Notes under the pieces: model-generated | The model's input: the letters and a program-made list of their open reading frames with translations, nothing else | What the model was told of the DNA's origin: nothing | Databases searched by the model: none | Shown here: in pieces, positions 1 to 12,144 of the stretch | Layout: every line of letters begins with the position of its first letter | Position numbering within the stretch: the stretch's first letter is position 1 | Position numbers and translations under genes: made by a program | From: Massospora cicadina | Lineage: Eukaryota; Entomophthoromycota; Entomophthoromycetes; Entomophthorales; Entomophthoraceae | Reading direction: 5' to 3' | Assembly (NCBI GenBank): GCA_022478985.1 | Contig: JAKSZP010013551.1 | Location: 1 to 64,000 of the forward strand | Length of the DNA stretch: 64,000 nt

Positions 1-979
1 TTAAGTCCTTAATGTCCTAGGCCAAGAAGTTGAGTCTCCTGCAAAACATCTGTAGACATCCTGGCAGTGCAGAAAACCCACTGTCCACAGGGAATGGAGG
101 AGGTGTGGGAAAACATGCTCCTTCAAACAATATCATTTTGGTCGCAATACTGTGAGGCATAGTATGTGCAAACCAAACTTTTAAATATATAAATAAAAAC
201 ATTTTTAAATGGCTGCGTACTATCTGTTACCTTCTCATGGCACAAAGAGATGCACACAATAGCAAGTATATACAAAAAAAGCTGTGCAATGGAGCGTCAA
301 GAGTGTTTATCAGCTCTGGCACAACTCTGTCTCCCAGAAAACACTTTCATCATGGGAGACATGAACTGCTGGATTAACCCAGACACTGACCAATGGCCAC
401 ACACAACAGATACACCACAAGGGTAAGTGAAACTTCGCATGTTAAAGGCCACCTTAGACCTATATGATTCATTACCTAAATGGTTACCCCTCCTGCAGAA
501 CATGACACGCCCACATGTGCACAATGGTGTACTTATTTTTATGTCAAAAATAGACCTAATACTCACACTACTAATTTTCTGATACCAAATTTATAAATTT
601 AAGACTTCAAAAATCGAATTCTATGACCACCAGCAAGTTTTGGTGTCCTTAACACAGGTGGAAACAATTATCCAAGCACCCAGGTGGTGCAGAATATGCC
701 CAGAAAATTTAGCTGACTTGGAATTTCAATTCTGGGTGGAGGAAAAGTCCTCAACATGGGACTTTCAAATACCTTTCTGTTCAGACCACTGATCACCTAA
801 AAAAATTTCAAAAATAACAATACAACATATTAAACATACAACATCAAGAAGATACAGGGAAGCTTCAGCCATCATTAAGCAAACCAAGGCCAAAATTAAT
901 CAGATGTAAAACAATGTCACATGCACAGGATATAGCCCTGGATGGGGTTGTAAATGGGCAGAGGTTTCTGCACTTTTAT

Positions 980-1740
980 TGGATTTTGGCCTCAGGATAT
1001 TCTTGTAAGGTGCTTAAATTACCAAAATCCAGCAATAGGGGATTTATACCACTAAACAATAAAAATACTCAAACTGTAAAAACTTGTAAATTTAGGGTTT
1101 TTTAATTTTTATAAAGCTTTGCGGGGTAAGATAAAAAATGGACTCTCTCAATCTTGAATCAATCAGTATTTAACTGTATCAAGGTTTGAGGGAAATTTAT
1201 AAAAAAAGGTGGAATAGCTTAGACTAGTCCAAAATAGGAAATATATTTAATTAGCATATCAAAGCATAGAAAATTCACTTCACTTAGGATGAACAATGAA
1301 TGAGGAATTATTTTTTAGGCAAGACGTACTTGTGGGGTAATGACTTAATATATTTTAGTCAATCCCCTTTCACAAAAAATATTGTACCTTGGGGGACCCC
1401 TGCCACGCCTATAAAAGGTAGTGGTCCCTGCGTAGGTGCTTGGAAGGACCTGGTTGGGGCTGGGGGAGATTTATCAATGGACGCTCCAGAGTCCAACATG
1501 AAGTCAGAGTAATTTGACCTTTTAAATTAAGGTTAATTGCCCACAGAGGTATTGAAACTAGTGTTACATCAATTTGCAGGGTTCCACTGAGAATTGGCCA
1601 GGGTCTTTTGGCTGATTTTCTCAATATTATTTACAACATTATCATTAATGTGGACTAGTAAATGTCTGATGTTTCCCCTTCTCAGCCAATTTTGACCCAC
1701 AACATTCTTATCATGTAGCCAGGAGGGAAAATGCCTGACA
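980..1740. other. Unassigned insertion inside L1
   Basis: L1 matches L4 up to about 975 (a GYSPGWGCKWAE-like block) and resumes at about 1745 (a TLICKH-like block). In L4 the two blocks are adjacent, so roughly 760 bases here are extra. The segment has a TATA-like CTATAAAAG at about 1410-1418 and no convincing reading frame. I could not define terminal repeats or a target duplication. A solo LTR or a small non-autonomous element are both possible. Confidence 0.45.
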
Positions 1741-2717
1741 ATATTTAAACACCTTGATATGCAAACACTAACACTGCGTTGGAGTTTAATATATAGCTAA
1801 AAACCCAAAAGATGGAGAAACTTGTTTGAATTATTTTTTCCATCAATGTCATGCCCAAAAAAGAACATTGTAGCCTGTACACAGGTCTGATGACCAGATA
1901 CATCCATAGCATAGTCACCCATATAAGTCATGACCAAAGTACACAGGTTCTATACAAATTTATATAAATTCAACCCAGTCAAACCAGCAAAAATCAAAAA
2001 ATTTCTTACAAATGCACATATTGACACTGCAGCTCAAACTATTAATTTAAATAACTTAAATTTACATGAGGAAATATGGGAAGCAGTGTGTGGTGCACCA
2101 TGAGGGAAATGCTTTGGACCTGATGGGCTTCCTTATAAATTTTATAAAAAGAATATTTTACTAACATATCTAATATTCTTTAAGCTTTTATGAATAAGTA
2201 AATTATGGAAAAATGACCTCTACCTGGAGGCAAAGATGCATACACAATCACTCTATTCAAAAAAGGAGATAGACTGAACCTATCCAATTGGTGCCCAATC
2301 TCCCTAACTAATACTGAAAATGAAATATTTACAAAAAAAATTGTCAAATGATTAGGGGAAATTGCAACTAATGTGATATACCCATCACTATAAACTGTCC
2401 AAGAAGATCCATATGGGACGATATTCACACAGTTACAAATGTCTGACAATATAAAGCCTCTGGAGCGCTTGTCTTTTTAGATCAACATAAGACATGCAAC
2501 AGGGTGAATTGGACCTATCTCAGGGCCTGCCTTCAAAAAATGAAACTCCCAAATAAGTTCATAAACTGGGTGATGTTGTTCACAGAGTCAGCCACCATAA
2601 TGGTGCATGGAGCAGGTTTCTTAATTAACCTGGAAAATCATAAAGGGGACTCAAATAAGGGGACCCTTTAAGCCCTTCACTAAATAGTTTTAGTCTTGAT
2701 CCTCTAATATGGAACAC

Positions 2718-2732
2718 AAATGCCCTTATCAA
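2718..2732. repeat. Target-site duplication of L2, left copy
   Basis: The 15-base AAATGCCCTTATCAA occurs here and again at 8804-8818, bracketing L2 exactly. The L1 reading frame continues across it, from a DPLIWNTNALI-like stretch on the left to an INGINVYG-like stretch on the right. This shows that one copy is the original L1 target. Confidence 0.93.
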
Positions 2733-2835
2733 GTAATTTGTATCATTCTCTTTCTGCTAAGCATCACTTTTCATATATCAATTCAGCCTTGAAATTTAGC
2801 TCCACTAAAGAGATTTACGAAAACTATTAGCAAAT

Positions 2836-5007
2836 ATGGCGGGAAACCCCACAAAAGAACCTGCGGGCTTGGCCAAACAAGCCAGCACCACCCCAAATGA
2901 AGCAACCCCGGTTACCCACCTCAGGGTCAACCAGAATCACCCACTCTCAAGCAGCGGCCAAAAGCAGGCACCACCCCCCAACCTGGAGCTACTTCAACTA
3001 ATGCCAGTTCACCTGATCGCACTTCTGCAACCTGCACGCCCAACAGCTCTGCGTGCGCTACCTCCCACCAACCCTCTGGGCCCCCTCCAACCAAGGAGGC
3101 CATCACCCACGCTGTTTTAATGGCGTCTGCTCACTTGCATGCAACTCAGCCCATCCAGGCATTCACCTCCCCCATTGTGTCAGCTAATTCAGCCCCATCT
3201 ATTATTGCTGACGCCATGTTTCTGGCTCCCCAAATGAGGGGCGATACCCAGCTATCTGGCCTCCAAACCCTCGGATGTAAGGTTGGATTAGCCGCACATT
3301 CTGGTTCACTAAGCACCAAATTGGGATAATCTACTCTTTCCAATGGGAATTCAAATGGTTCGGATTTCAGAACTTCACACCAGTTCCAAACTCACCCATC
3401 CCATTTAAACCTCATAATTGGCATTTCTCAAGTCGGCACTTTATCTCCATATGCTGAAAACGACCAATTCACCAATCAGCCAGTGAGTTTTGCCCACGAA
3501 ATCACAGCAAATACTTGGGCTGAATTTACCCAAATAGATTGGGATGGTGATGAAACATCGCCCTCCTCCCAATTGGCTGGAGTTAATTCCAATATGGATA
3601 AGCCTCCCCAATAAAGCGAGGCCCAACAATCCGCCCCTCAATTCAATATGCCGCCAGCAACTGCTCAAACATTCCAGCAACAGGGGAACTCCGCAAACTT
3701 GTCCAAACCACCAGCTTGCATTCAACCCGCAATTGCAACCAAAGCAAACACAAACGTACCAAAGGAGCCACTGGGGCGTGGCAAAAACCTCTGGCACCAA
3801 CGCTACCCAAAGCTGATCCCCGTGAAGTGGCGTTTATTGCTGATGTTAAGAAGAAATGGGCCGAAACTAGAGCGCAAAAAGCTCTACCTCACTCAACCCT
3901 CTCCCACACAATTTGCCTTTATTATGGGCATAACCCTGTTGAATTCTATATGGAGGATTACTTTTCATACTTTTCAGCGATCACGGAGACATTCCCAATT
4001 AACACCACCATCCATGAATCAGTGGAGGGCCACTACATCGATGTGGGCTTCACTGAAGCTGCCCTTGCTGACCATGCTGCCATCCTCCAGGTCATTATTC
4101 CGCATGGATCTCTTCACATCTCCTGCACATGCTCTCACCTGGAGAAAATTTCATGGGTTACTTTTTCCAACCTACCAACGACTGTTGATCCTGAGTCTCT
4201 TAAATTGCGCTCCATCGTGGTTTAATGGAGTTTGGGTCTGTTCTTTCAGTGGACTTTAGCATCCCCTCTTACTATGCTCCCACCCAAAGAGCTCACACTG
4301 CTAGGGCGTCGTTCATCCCCTCCCCCACTGTATCCCGCAACATTGAGGTTATTCCTCGTGTGGCGGTAGTTGGGGCATGCCCTGAGATCTTTTTTGTCAA
4401 CCCTGATCAGGCGCGCCCCCGGAGTTCATGGTGTAACGCCTTTGGACACCTGTATAGTGGCAGCACAGCTCGAAAACAAGCCCTCTTAGCCACCACCCAG
4501 GGGCCTAAACCAGGCCAAAAAAGATCCCACGTGGCCGCAGCATCAATTCCACAACCCACACAATGGGTTCCCGTTCAAGACCTGTCCCCTGAGGCCTTAC
4601 GCCTAGCAGTTGAAACAGCTAACCCCACTATTGGTATGGGATACCTTCGCTCATGCCCCCTTCCAGTGGGCACCCCCTCCAATCTCCCAGAGTCAACTCC
4701 CTCTCTCACCAAGCGCAAGGCATCTCCCACAGGGTGCCCCTCGTCAGCCACCCCCACTCAGGGCTCCGCGGCACCCCCACCAACCTCCACCAGAGATTTA
4801 TCGCATCAACTTTCAGCTCCCAATGGAGCTATGCCCACCATCATGGACTGGCAACCCACGGCCTGCAGTAGAAGTGCCACCTCAAAGAGTCCTACCCCAA
4901 CCCCACAGTCTATTTCATGTGGCTCCTTTGCAGTGTTGGAGGAAGTGAATATGGACTCAGACTCATCAAGTGGGGACACCGCGGAGGTCGCCATTGAGCA
5001 CCCTTAG
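2836..5007 (+). pseudogene. L2 ORF1, nucleic-acid-binding protein, frameshifted
   Basis: In this family ORF1 encodes an RNA-binding protein that packages the element transcript. The start at 2836 follows a purine-rich context and begins a proline/serine/threonine-rich N-terminus. The reading moves through three frames: from 2836 to about 2960, then to about 3815 with stops near 3327 and 3613, then to 4225, then to 5007. The folded middle part (about 3815-4225) has an IHESVEGHYIDVGF-like stretch typical of the RRM-like region in LINE ORF1. A degenerate CCHC knuckle lies near 4430-4465 (WCNAFGHLYSG), with a cysteine lost on each side. The C-terminus is again Pro/Ser/Thr-rich and ends in an acidic tail. 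It is not functional as it stands. Confidence 0.72.
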
Positions 5008-5210
5008 GTCCTTCCCCTGCAACGGAGCGGGGGCAGCATCCTAGGCTGGCTTACTGGGTCCTCCGCCCCCCCACCCTCTCCTTCCCCTCATAACCCTCGA
5101 CGCTCCTCACGGATTGCAGCTGATAGTCAAGCTAAAGGACTCAAAACTAGTCGCCTCACAGCAGCAGGTTTAAGCGCTGGCAACCCCCCAGGACATGGAG
5201 GGGAACAGCT

Positions 5211-8200
5211 ATGAGTTCCCACGGCAGCACCCTGGCCCTGCAATCCATCAACGCAAATGGGTTGCGGGACTTTAAGCGGAGAGCCCGCCTCCTCCACAAC
5301 TTCAGGTCAGCACAAATTGACATCGCTGCTGTCCAGGAGCCCCATATCCTCCCCCACGAACAATCTGCATGGAATGAACAGTTTGGAGGCAACTACTTCT
5401 GGACAAACCATGCCGCCCTTATTGTTTTGAATCCCCAGGTTAAAACCCATTCTTTTTCACAATATCTAGGTGGCCGCCTCATACTGGCCAAACTCACCAC
5501 TCCTGACTTCTCTTTCTTCGCTGCAATCATCTACCTGCCTAATGTAGGTCAGGAGCAAAACTGGCCTTGTAAGAGCTCGTCCAACTCAATCTCCCACGGA
5601 ATACAGTCCTCTTGGGAGATTTCAAAACAACCATAAGTCGCGTCCATGACTCTTACCCCCCTGCAGCAAAGGAACGCCCTGGATCAAGTCACCTCCAGGA
5701 CTTCCTTCGCCTGAGTGGCTTTATGGATGCGCTTCCACCCTCCGCGTCTGGCCTAGGTTGCATGACTAGGATCCAGTATGATGGAGGAGCTTTCCAGTCA
5801 GAGTCACGCATAGATATGGCACTGATTGGCTCCCTGCTAATTGGCCGCGTCTCCTCTCCCATCTCTCATGACAACCATCTGAGTGATCACAGGTCACTCA
5901 CCGTTGTCCTCACCACCACACTTAGACTGTCACGTAGGTTCTGGCCTAGGGTTGCCCCAGCTCTTCTCAACAACCCCTTCACTAAGGAGAAGCTGTCTAT
6001 GACCATCCGGGAGACTCTCACCTCCCCCCCACCCCACCTGCTTGACCACAAGGCTAGATGGGCGGTTACCAAGGAGGGCATCACCCGCGTTGCTTACAAC
6101 TGTGCCAAAGCCCAGATGACCGCAGCTCATGCCAGAGTCAAAAGGGCGGAGGCCAGAATCAGACATCTGGAGCGAAACTGCCAGCCTTCGCCCTCTCCCA
6201 AATGGTTGGAAGACTGGGAAGCGGCGCAGGAAGCACTCCGCTTGGAGCTCACACTGCAGGAAGAACGGGCAGCAAACTTTACAACATCTCGTAACTATGC
6301 TCAATAGGAACACCCCACCCGCTTCTTCTTTCAGAAACAGAAAGCCTGGTCAACAGCGCAGGATATTACTGCACTAAAGATTGGCACTACAACCACTTCA
6401 GATAAGGAGAAAATTACGCATGAACTACACCGCTTCTACTCCAGACTCTTCCATGCCACCCAGGTGGACCCTTTGGACATCCAAGGCTTCCTGTGGCGGG
6501 CTCCAGAGCCGCCCATTGACCCACGGGCTGATGAGGCTCTACTGGCGCCTATTTCCATCCAGGAGGTGATGGAAACCCTTCTGAAATCCCCACAGCTTAA
6601 AGCCCCAGGCCCAGACGGAATACCCTTTGAGGTGTACCTTCTGGAACCTGCGGTGATAGCCAGAACCCTCCGCGACCTCTTCGCTGCACTCTTGGTGAAT
6701 AACGAGGTCCTCCCCGACTCCAGAGGCTCAATCACGACTTTCATTCACAAGAAGTCAGACCGTGAGAACCTGGCGAGCTGGCGCCCCATAGCGTTAATCA
6801 ACACAGACCACAAGCTCTTCGCAAAGCTTCTGGCCAACTGCATCACCAAATGGGTGTCACCTCGCCTCTCCTCATCCCAGAATGGTTTTATTCCGGGGAG
6901 GTCATTATGGGACAACTATAATGACCTTCACGTGACTTTGACTGCTAACTCTCGTAAGGTGAATGGCTTTGTGGCTCTCCTGGATATGGAGAAAGCATAT
7001 GATCGGGTGGCCTGGAAGTATATTGATGCTTCCCTGGCCCGCTTCCATCTCCCCCCGCAGCTAGGCGCTGGATATCAGCGCTCTATGACCAGCTCCACAC
7101 CAGAGTCCTGGCGCCAATGGGTTTTACAGTGGCAGTACCAGTTGGACAAGGTCTCTGGCAAGGGGACCCCCTGAGCCCTATCCTTTTTAACATCACCCTC
7201 GACCCCCTCTTGGCCTCCTTACAGGACAAGCTAACAGGGATTCTGGTCCCAGGTAAAACCCCACCCGCATCATGGCATTTGCAGATGACACCGCCATTGC
7301 ATTTGGCTGCCCTGGGGATGTTGCCCTCGCTGCTGTGACCATTGAGAGGTACACCAAGGCGTCCAACGCCATGGTCAACACCTCCAAGATAACAGTTGTA
7401 CAGGTCGGCTCCCCCACCTTCCCCCACCATTTGGTATTGAACCTGTGCGCGGTACCTTCCGTCACCTGGGCGTTCTCACCAACCAACAAGGAGTTGCGCC
7501 AAAAAGACAATGAGGATTTGCTCCTCGCAGCATTTAACTCCAGGATTGCCAGCTGGAACCAGTGGCACATCACCCCCCAGGGTCGAGCTCTGATGGCCAA
7601 TATGTTCCTCCTCTCCAAAGTCTGGTTCCTAGCGCACGTCTGCCCATTCACAGATGCCTTTTATACGCGGCTCAATGTACTCCTCCGCTGTTGGATCTGG
7701 GGCTCAAACCATCCACCAATGGCCCTCTCAACCATTTCCTGACCCTGCAATGAAGGGGGCCTAGGGCTTCTGGACACGCGATCTCATGCCACCACAATCT
7801 TCCTGAAGTTCCTATGGCCGATTGTCTGCTGGGACGCGACCCCCATGCCCCAATGGGCGCCCGCCCTCCGCCAGTCAGTGTCAGCAGCTCTGGGTCTTCC
7901 TAGAGCATCTCTGACCTCATTAGGGGAGTGGCTCACAAACCACCCAGGCCATCGCCTGAAACCATCCTAATTCCCCTAATGGAACCAGGCTCTCCTTGCC
8001 CTGAAACGAGTAGGCGCGCAGATCCACCATGCCTTCCCATACAGAAGGTAAGGCCCTGGCCTCAGCCCCCATCGCCATGCAATTGTGCACAATGGACAAG
8101 TTGTCACAACTCGCCTCAACCCCCCAAGATCGTCCTCCCATCCACCCAAGACTCCTTGAGCCCCTCCCTCTGTGAGATTTGACCTTAAGGAATTGTGGAA

Positions 8201-8558
8201 TGACGTCTATCACCCCATCCTGTCAGCAAAGGTGTCCAACACCTTATGGAGGGTGCTCCACTGTTCATACAGGACAGGGGACCAGACTGGCCCTACCTTC
8301 CAACACTGAAGCTGCCCCCGCTGTGCAGAGCCTATTGACTCCCACCTCCATCATTTTTTCACCTGTCCAGGTGTCACCACATTTTGGCCAAAGGCCCGCG
8401 CGCTCCTCCATGCTCAGCCCTGGTCTGGACATCCTGTGAAAGACCTCATGTTCGAGAAGATGTTGCCTGGTTGCCACCAACCCCTCCGTGTCCTCGCCTA
8501 TGCCAAAACCACCTGGACCATCCATAACTCCTTCCTTCGTGCTGCCTTTGACCAGTAG
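5211..8558 (+). pseudogene. L2 ORF2: APE endonuclease, reverse transcriptase and zinc motif
   Basis: ORF2 of a non-LTR retrotransposon nicks the target and reverse-transcribes the RNA there. Domains in order: APE endonuclease from 5211, with an INANGL start block, QEPHI, LGDF near 5610 and SDHR near 5880; reverse transcriptase at about 6550-7500, with PGPDGIPFEVY near 6604, SWRPIALINTDHK near 6777, LLDMEKAYDRV near 6980, QGDPLSPILFN near 7160 and FADD at 7278-7289; and a C-terminal C-x2-C-x7-H-x4-C zinc motif at about 8312-8368. Frameshifts lie near 5570, 7100 and 7265, and there is a stop at 6305; the net shift is zero, so the last stop at 8556 is in the starting frame. Several stops also fall between 7740 and 8200. 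Catalytic residues of the RT are preserved. Confidence 0.85.
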
Positions 8559-8803
8559 GTGTGGACCCTTCCACACATGATCACCCACTTTCAGGTACAC
8601 TTTGAGATGGCCCTGAAGGTCTGCACTATGTCGCCAACCCTCCCCACTCAGTTGTCACTGCAGCACGGCTCTGGCGCGCAAACCCCCTCCCTTTCTTGAT
8701 GCCTCCTCCCTCCCCTTCCCTCGCCTCAGGCTCTTAGGAGCCCAGGCATAATTTAATAAACATCAATGAATCCCCCTCGGGTTGGGACCATCTAGTACTA
8801 AAA
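8559..8803 (+). other. L2 3' UTR with polyadenylation signal
   Basis: This non-coding tail follows the ORF2 stop. AATAAA is at 8755-8760, about 45 bases before the element ends in a short A run that abuts the target duplication. Its tail differs from that shared by L1, L3 and L4. Confidence 0.65.
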
Positions 8804-8818
8804 AAATGCCCTTATCAA
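8804..8818. repeat. Target-site duplication of L2, right copy
   Basis: Second copy of AAATGCCCTTATCAA, identical over 15 bases to 2718-2732. Confidence 0.93.
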
Positions 8819-10302
8819 CGGAATTAATGTCTATGGCCAATTACCAGTCAAAATGATGTATTTTGATGACAATTGTGTGGTGAGTATATCCAAATAACTA
8901 GGATGCTCTCATAATTAAAAATAATACAAGAATACTCATCCATAAGCAACGCATCACTGAATACTAGAAAAAGTGATACTATACTCCTGGGTAATATCAG
9001 ACCCATTGGACGCCATCTACCTTGGGTCAACATACCAATACAGCATCAAGACTCCTCACCAGACATAGGAGGCAAAGATCATCAATTACCCCACTGGAAC
9101 TTCCCTTCACTACCAATCTGGCAGTTGGACCTATCAATACTTGGGGATATGGTTAGAGGCAGGGGTTACGCCAACACCATGATGTATAATCAACTTTTAT
9201 AAAATAACAAACACATTGCCTCTTTGCATGGACATCAAACAGGTCTAACAGGGTGAGCTATGATAGCCAATTCCATGATACTATCAATCATATGGTTTAT
9301 GGTCCATTCAATTGCTTTATTACCTTCATTTTATAAAAAAATATATGCCTTAATACAGTGATGGCTTTGGTCCAACCATAATGCCCCTGTGCGCTTTAAA
9401 TCTCTATTTAACCCTAGGAGGAATGGAGGTATGGGGTTAACTAATTGTGTAGAGCAAATGGCCCATATAATAGGATTCTGGATAGCTAAGGTGACTACTC
9501 CATACCTTTCGGACATACATTGGGCTAGAGCAGCAAGATCTAATTTTACACAAGCACTCTTATTAATAAATCCAGATCATCCAAACTCATTGATTAAGTA
9601 TCCAGCATCTCACCCAACCTCTGCAGGACTGCATGGCACTCCTGTACACTATAAACAAATACTTCTAGCCATGAGAAGATCAGAGTGGAGGATTTACATA
9701 TGTGTCCAGATCAGTCACTGAGGTCACCCAAGGCTAACTTACAGACAGGAATTCAATAACCAGATAGTCACAGATAACATAATAGCTTAAATCCGAGTAC
9801 CATAGCCAGGATTGCTTACCTGGGTCATATGGACATACCATACAGCCTGGAGACCCAAAGAATGGTCTGGAGATACACACACCACTCACTACTACAGCCC
9901 AGGATATGGGCACATGCATAGAGATGCATGTGGAGAGTATATCACACAGCAGAACGATCAAAAACTGCCCATTCTTCATTCACAATATGTGGCCAATATG
10001 GAAGCTTAGTACACCGCCTAGAACAATGTTCAACATTGGTATCTATCTGGAAAGAGGTCATGCGCCTATTCCATCAAGACAATGGACAATCATTTAGTTT
10101 GGATAATAACATGTTTGTTCTCAACATGGAGTCACCTATTCATCCATCTTTATGGGCATTAATAGTAGCAATAGCACTATGGACAATCCATATTATATTA
10201 TTAGATTTATTTACAGGATCAACGCCTACCCCCCAAGAAGTTATCAGTCACTTTCACTACCGTACATTGGAACATTTTCAAGCATGGTTGTTTAAAAAAT
10301 GA
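8807..10302 (+). pseudogene. L1 LINE ORF2, fragment 2: RT palm to zinc motif
   Basis: This continues the L1 reverse transcriptase interrupted at 2732. Near 8850 the RT motif C region reads YFDDNCVV, where L4 has FADDCVVG. Downstream, thumb and connection blocks are visible: RNGGMGL near 9420, WARAARSNF near 9530, and CGQYGSLVHRLEQC, a C-x2-C-x7-H-x4-C zinc motif, near 9985-10026. The longest open stretch is the last 124 codons, ending at 10302. These blocks align one to one with minus-strand L4 at 54.6-56.1 kb. Many stops make it a fossil. Confidence 0.85.
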
Positions 10303-10528
10303 CCCATTCAACAGAATTATAATCAAAATTATGGTTCTCCAAATGGTTCCTAAATATTAACTCATTCCTTCACTCATGCTGCATACAAGGATAAGTCAGC
10401 ATAAATCCCCCTATTTTCCTAAACTTGGTGGTCCTGGAGACAACATCGGGGGCTATGAACCATCTGGGGTGTCCTCAATTATTCACAGTTATTATTATTT
10501 TATCCTCATTATTAAAAGTGTAAGTCCC
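10303..10528 (+). other. L1 3' UTR, proximal part
   Basis: This resembles the 3' UTR of L4: a CATCTGGGGTGTCCTC block here matches CTCTGGGGTGCCTCCC in L4. It is cut by G1 at the GTCCC at 10524-10528, and the remaining tail is found at 20742-20772. Confidence 0.7.
10524..10528. repeat. Target-site duplication of G1, left copy (GTCCC)
   Basis: Five bases GTCCC immediately outside the left LTR of G1, repeated at 20742-20746. Five-base duplications are typical for Ty3/Gypsy integrases. Confidence 0.85.
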
Positions 10529-11626
10529 TGTAAAAATCTGAGGATTGCTCGCTTGAAAATTGGTATCCTGAAAACTTATTTGGGATGAAATTCTGCCAGA
10601 TGATCCTCAATATGGCCAGTGGCTTACAGTATATTCACCATTTGGAAACTTACTAGGCCTAATAAAATAGCCCTAACACTTATGGTCAATTTTAGCATAA
10701 TTTCCCAACATATTTGGAAACTTCTTCTGAGGCAGATTTCAATACAATCTTTGCTTTCATCTTGCTGACACTTTTCCAAAGGTAAGACTCTGCTAAAACT
10801 AAGAAGAGGATAAATAAAATATCTTTTATTATAGGATATTTATTTGATAATCAGTCATTAGGCCAGGCGCTAGTATTTATAACTCTAGGGCATCTCCTGG
10901 CCACATTCAAGCACAAAATTTCAACGGATATTTTACCACCTCAGTTTAGCCCTTAAACTGATATGACTGAAACCTTTTCTTAGGTTTATTAGTGGCAAAA
11001 TATCTCAAAATTGGGAGGATTTCAGGTACAAAAACTGTGATAAAAGCATGAAAAATTGTCCTAGAATATTCTTGATTTGAGTTTTATCATACTTCTGATG
11101 AAATACACCTTCTGTGAAATTCTTGCCTCGATTAAAGTAAGTGATGTACCTCTAATTGGGATGTCAGCAGGCCTCTCCCTCAATAGCACTAGGTACTCCC
11201 TTTCAGGTGATCCATGTGCAAGTGCTATCATGCTGATTACACAGATTGACATACGAATTTCGCCCCAGGGTGGAAAATTGATTATGTTTTTTGTTTGTCT
11301 GATGGTCCATGGGATTTTTAGATGTTAACTTTGGGTCAGTCCCAAACGATTTTGTATACAATTTAGTTGATTTTTCTCCCAATAATTGGGACCAGTTGCT
11401 GAGATTTGATGCATAGGAAATCAGTCATAATATGCAAGCATTTTCTGCCTGAGCGCTTTGATAAAATACTTGGTTGAATTGACATTGAGATATTTGGCCT
11501 GAATTATGTAATTACAATAGACTTTGAGGTGAGAAAATAGGTGTTAGCTTGAGTGTTGAAAGGATAATCAGCCTAATCTGATGGTTGTCAAAGGTTTATT
11601 TTCAAGTCAACAACTAGAATCTGACA
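10529..11626 (-). repeat. G1 3' LTR
   Basis: 1098 bases, clearly homologous along the whole length to 19643-20741 and, inverted, to S2 (60861-61932). On the minus strand it begins TGTCAGATTCTAG; its other end reads CAGATTTTTACA, where the other LTR has CAGATTTTGACA. It carries the polyadenylation region of the element. Confidence 0.9.
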
Positions 11627-11638
11627 TTTTCCCCTCTT
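11627..11638 (-). promoter_or_regulatory. G1 polypurine tract
   Basis: On the minus strand AAGAGGGGAAAA abuts the start of the 3' LTR. This is the expected place and composition for the plus-strand DNA primer of an LTR retrotransposon. Confidence 0.75.
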
Positions 11639-12144
11639 GACTCGAACATAGCCCTAAGATTCCCAATTAGCCTATGTTGGTCTGTTGTCATTTGTGACGG
11701 TTGAGGTTTATCCTCAACATCACATTGCCCTGATCTTTGATAAGACAGGACAGGCTGATGTGGTAGATGGAGGGAGTGAGAGAGCATTAGTCTTGGCTAG
11801 ACCCCAGGTTGAGACTAAGATTGGGGAAGGTTGACGGTTAGATGTTTCATCAGGCCTGAGGTTGAACCAAATGGTTTTGAAGTGGGTGGTTTCTAGGTTA
11901 ATGGTGGATTCAAATCAGAATTGGAACGATTCTTGGGTATGGTGGTTCAGCCACTATGGAATTCAATCTGAGCTAAAACAATTGGGGTTTTCTTATGGCA
12001 TGTTTCAAAAGACATAATGTCAGGCATGGCGAATGAGCTTGATTTATGCTTGCAGCAGAGAGCTATAAAAGATAGGACTTGAGAATGGGAGGTTCTCTAG
12101 TTCCGTTTTCTATCAACTTGCCTAAATATCAAATAAAGCCATTC
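11639..12144. other. G1 segment between ORF end and polypurine tract, with promoter-like signals
   Basis: No reading frame is convincing. On the plus strand there is GCTATAAAAGA near 12061-12071, followed about 65 bases later by AAATAAAG near 12133. This spacing is seen in LTRs between TATA box and poly(A) signal. The stretch may be a plus-strand solo LTR inserted in G1 and ending near TCTAACA at 12205, but I could not find a matching duplication. Confidence 0.3.

Larger units (their letters stand above)
1..2732 (+). pseudogene. L1 LINE ORF2, fragment 1: endonuclease and first half of reverse transcriptase
   Basis: This is the 5' part of a decayed non-LTR retrotransposon ORF2 that already runs at the window edge. 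An APE-type endonuclease relic is readable from about 1 to 700; the GDMNCW motif lies near 352-375 and is shared with the LINE L4 on the opposite strand at 54-59 kb. Reverse transcriptase follows at about 2060-2710, with a GPDG-like block near 2115 and a KKGDRLNLSNW block near 2260. All frames are broken by stops and frameshifts. The reading continues at 8804, so the gene is split by L2. The reading frame corresponds block by block with L4, which indicates the same family. Nothing here can be functional. Confidence is high for the family and moderate for exact domain limits. Confidence 0.8.
2733..8803 (+). mobile_element. L2: full-length Tad1-like LINE nested in L1
   Basis: This is a 6.07-kb non-LTR retrotransposon bounded by a perfect 15-base target duplication. 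Order: short 5' UTR (2733-2835), ORF1, ORF2, and 3' UTR with AATAAA. CpG sites are common here, unlike the surrounding L1 and Gypsy sequence, so this copy is younger than its host. Both ORFs nevertheless carry several frameshifts and stops, so it is not autonomous now. Assignment to a Tad1-like clade rests on fungal context, the APE-type endonuclease, the CCHC motif in ORF1 and the C-terminal zinc-binding motif in ORF2; a tree would be needed to confirm it. I saw no RNase H domain. Confidence 0.9.

Noticed and set aside
3441..3816. 119-codon minus and 90-codon plus frames inside L2 ORF1.
   Set aside because: Shadows of the frameshifted ORF1 coding sequence in CpG-rich DNA.
3118..4227. TAATG stop/start overlaps at 3118-3122 and 4223-4227 in L2 ORF1, resembling coupled termination and re-initiation.
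   Set aside because: Frame tracing shows that the ORF1 reading already occupies the downstream frame before 3118, and that the other site coincides with an ordinary frameshift. Coincidence is simpler.
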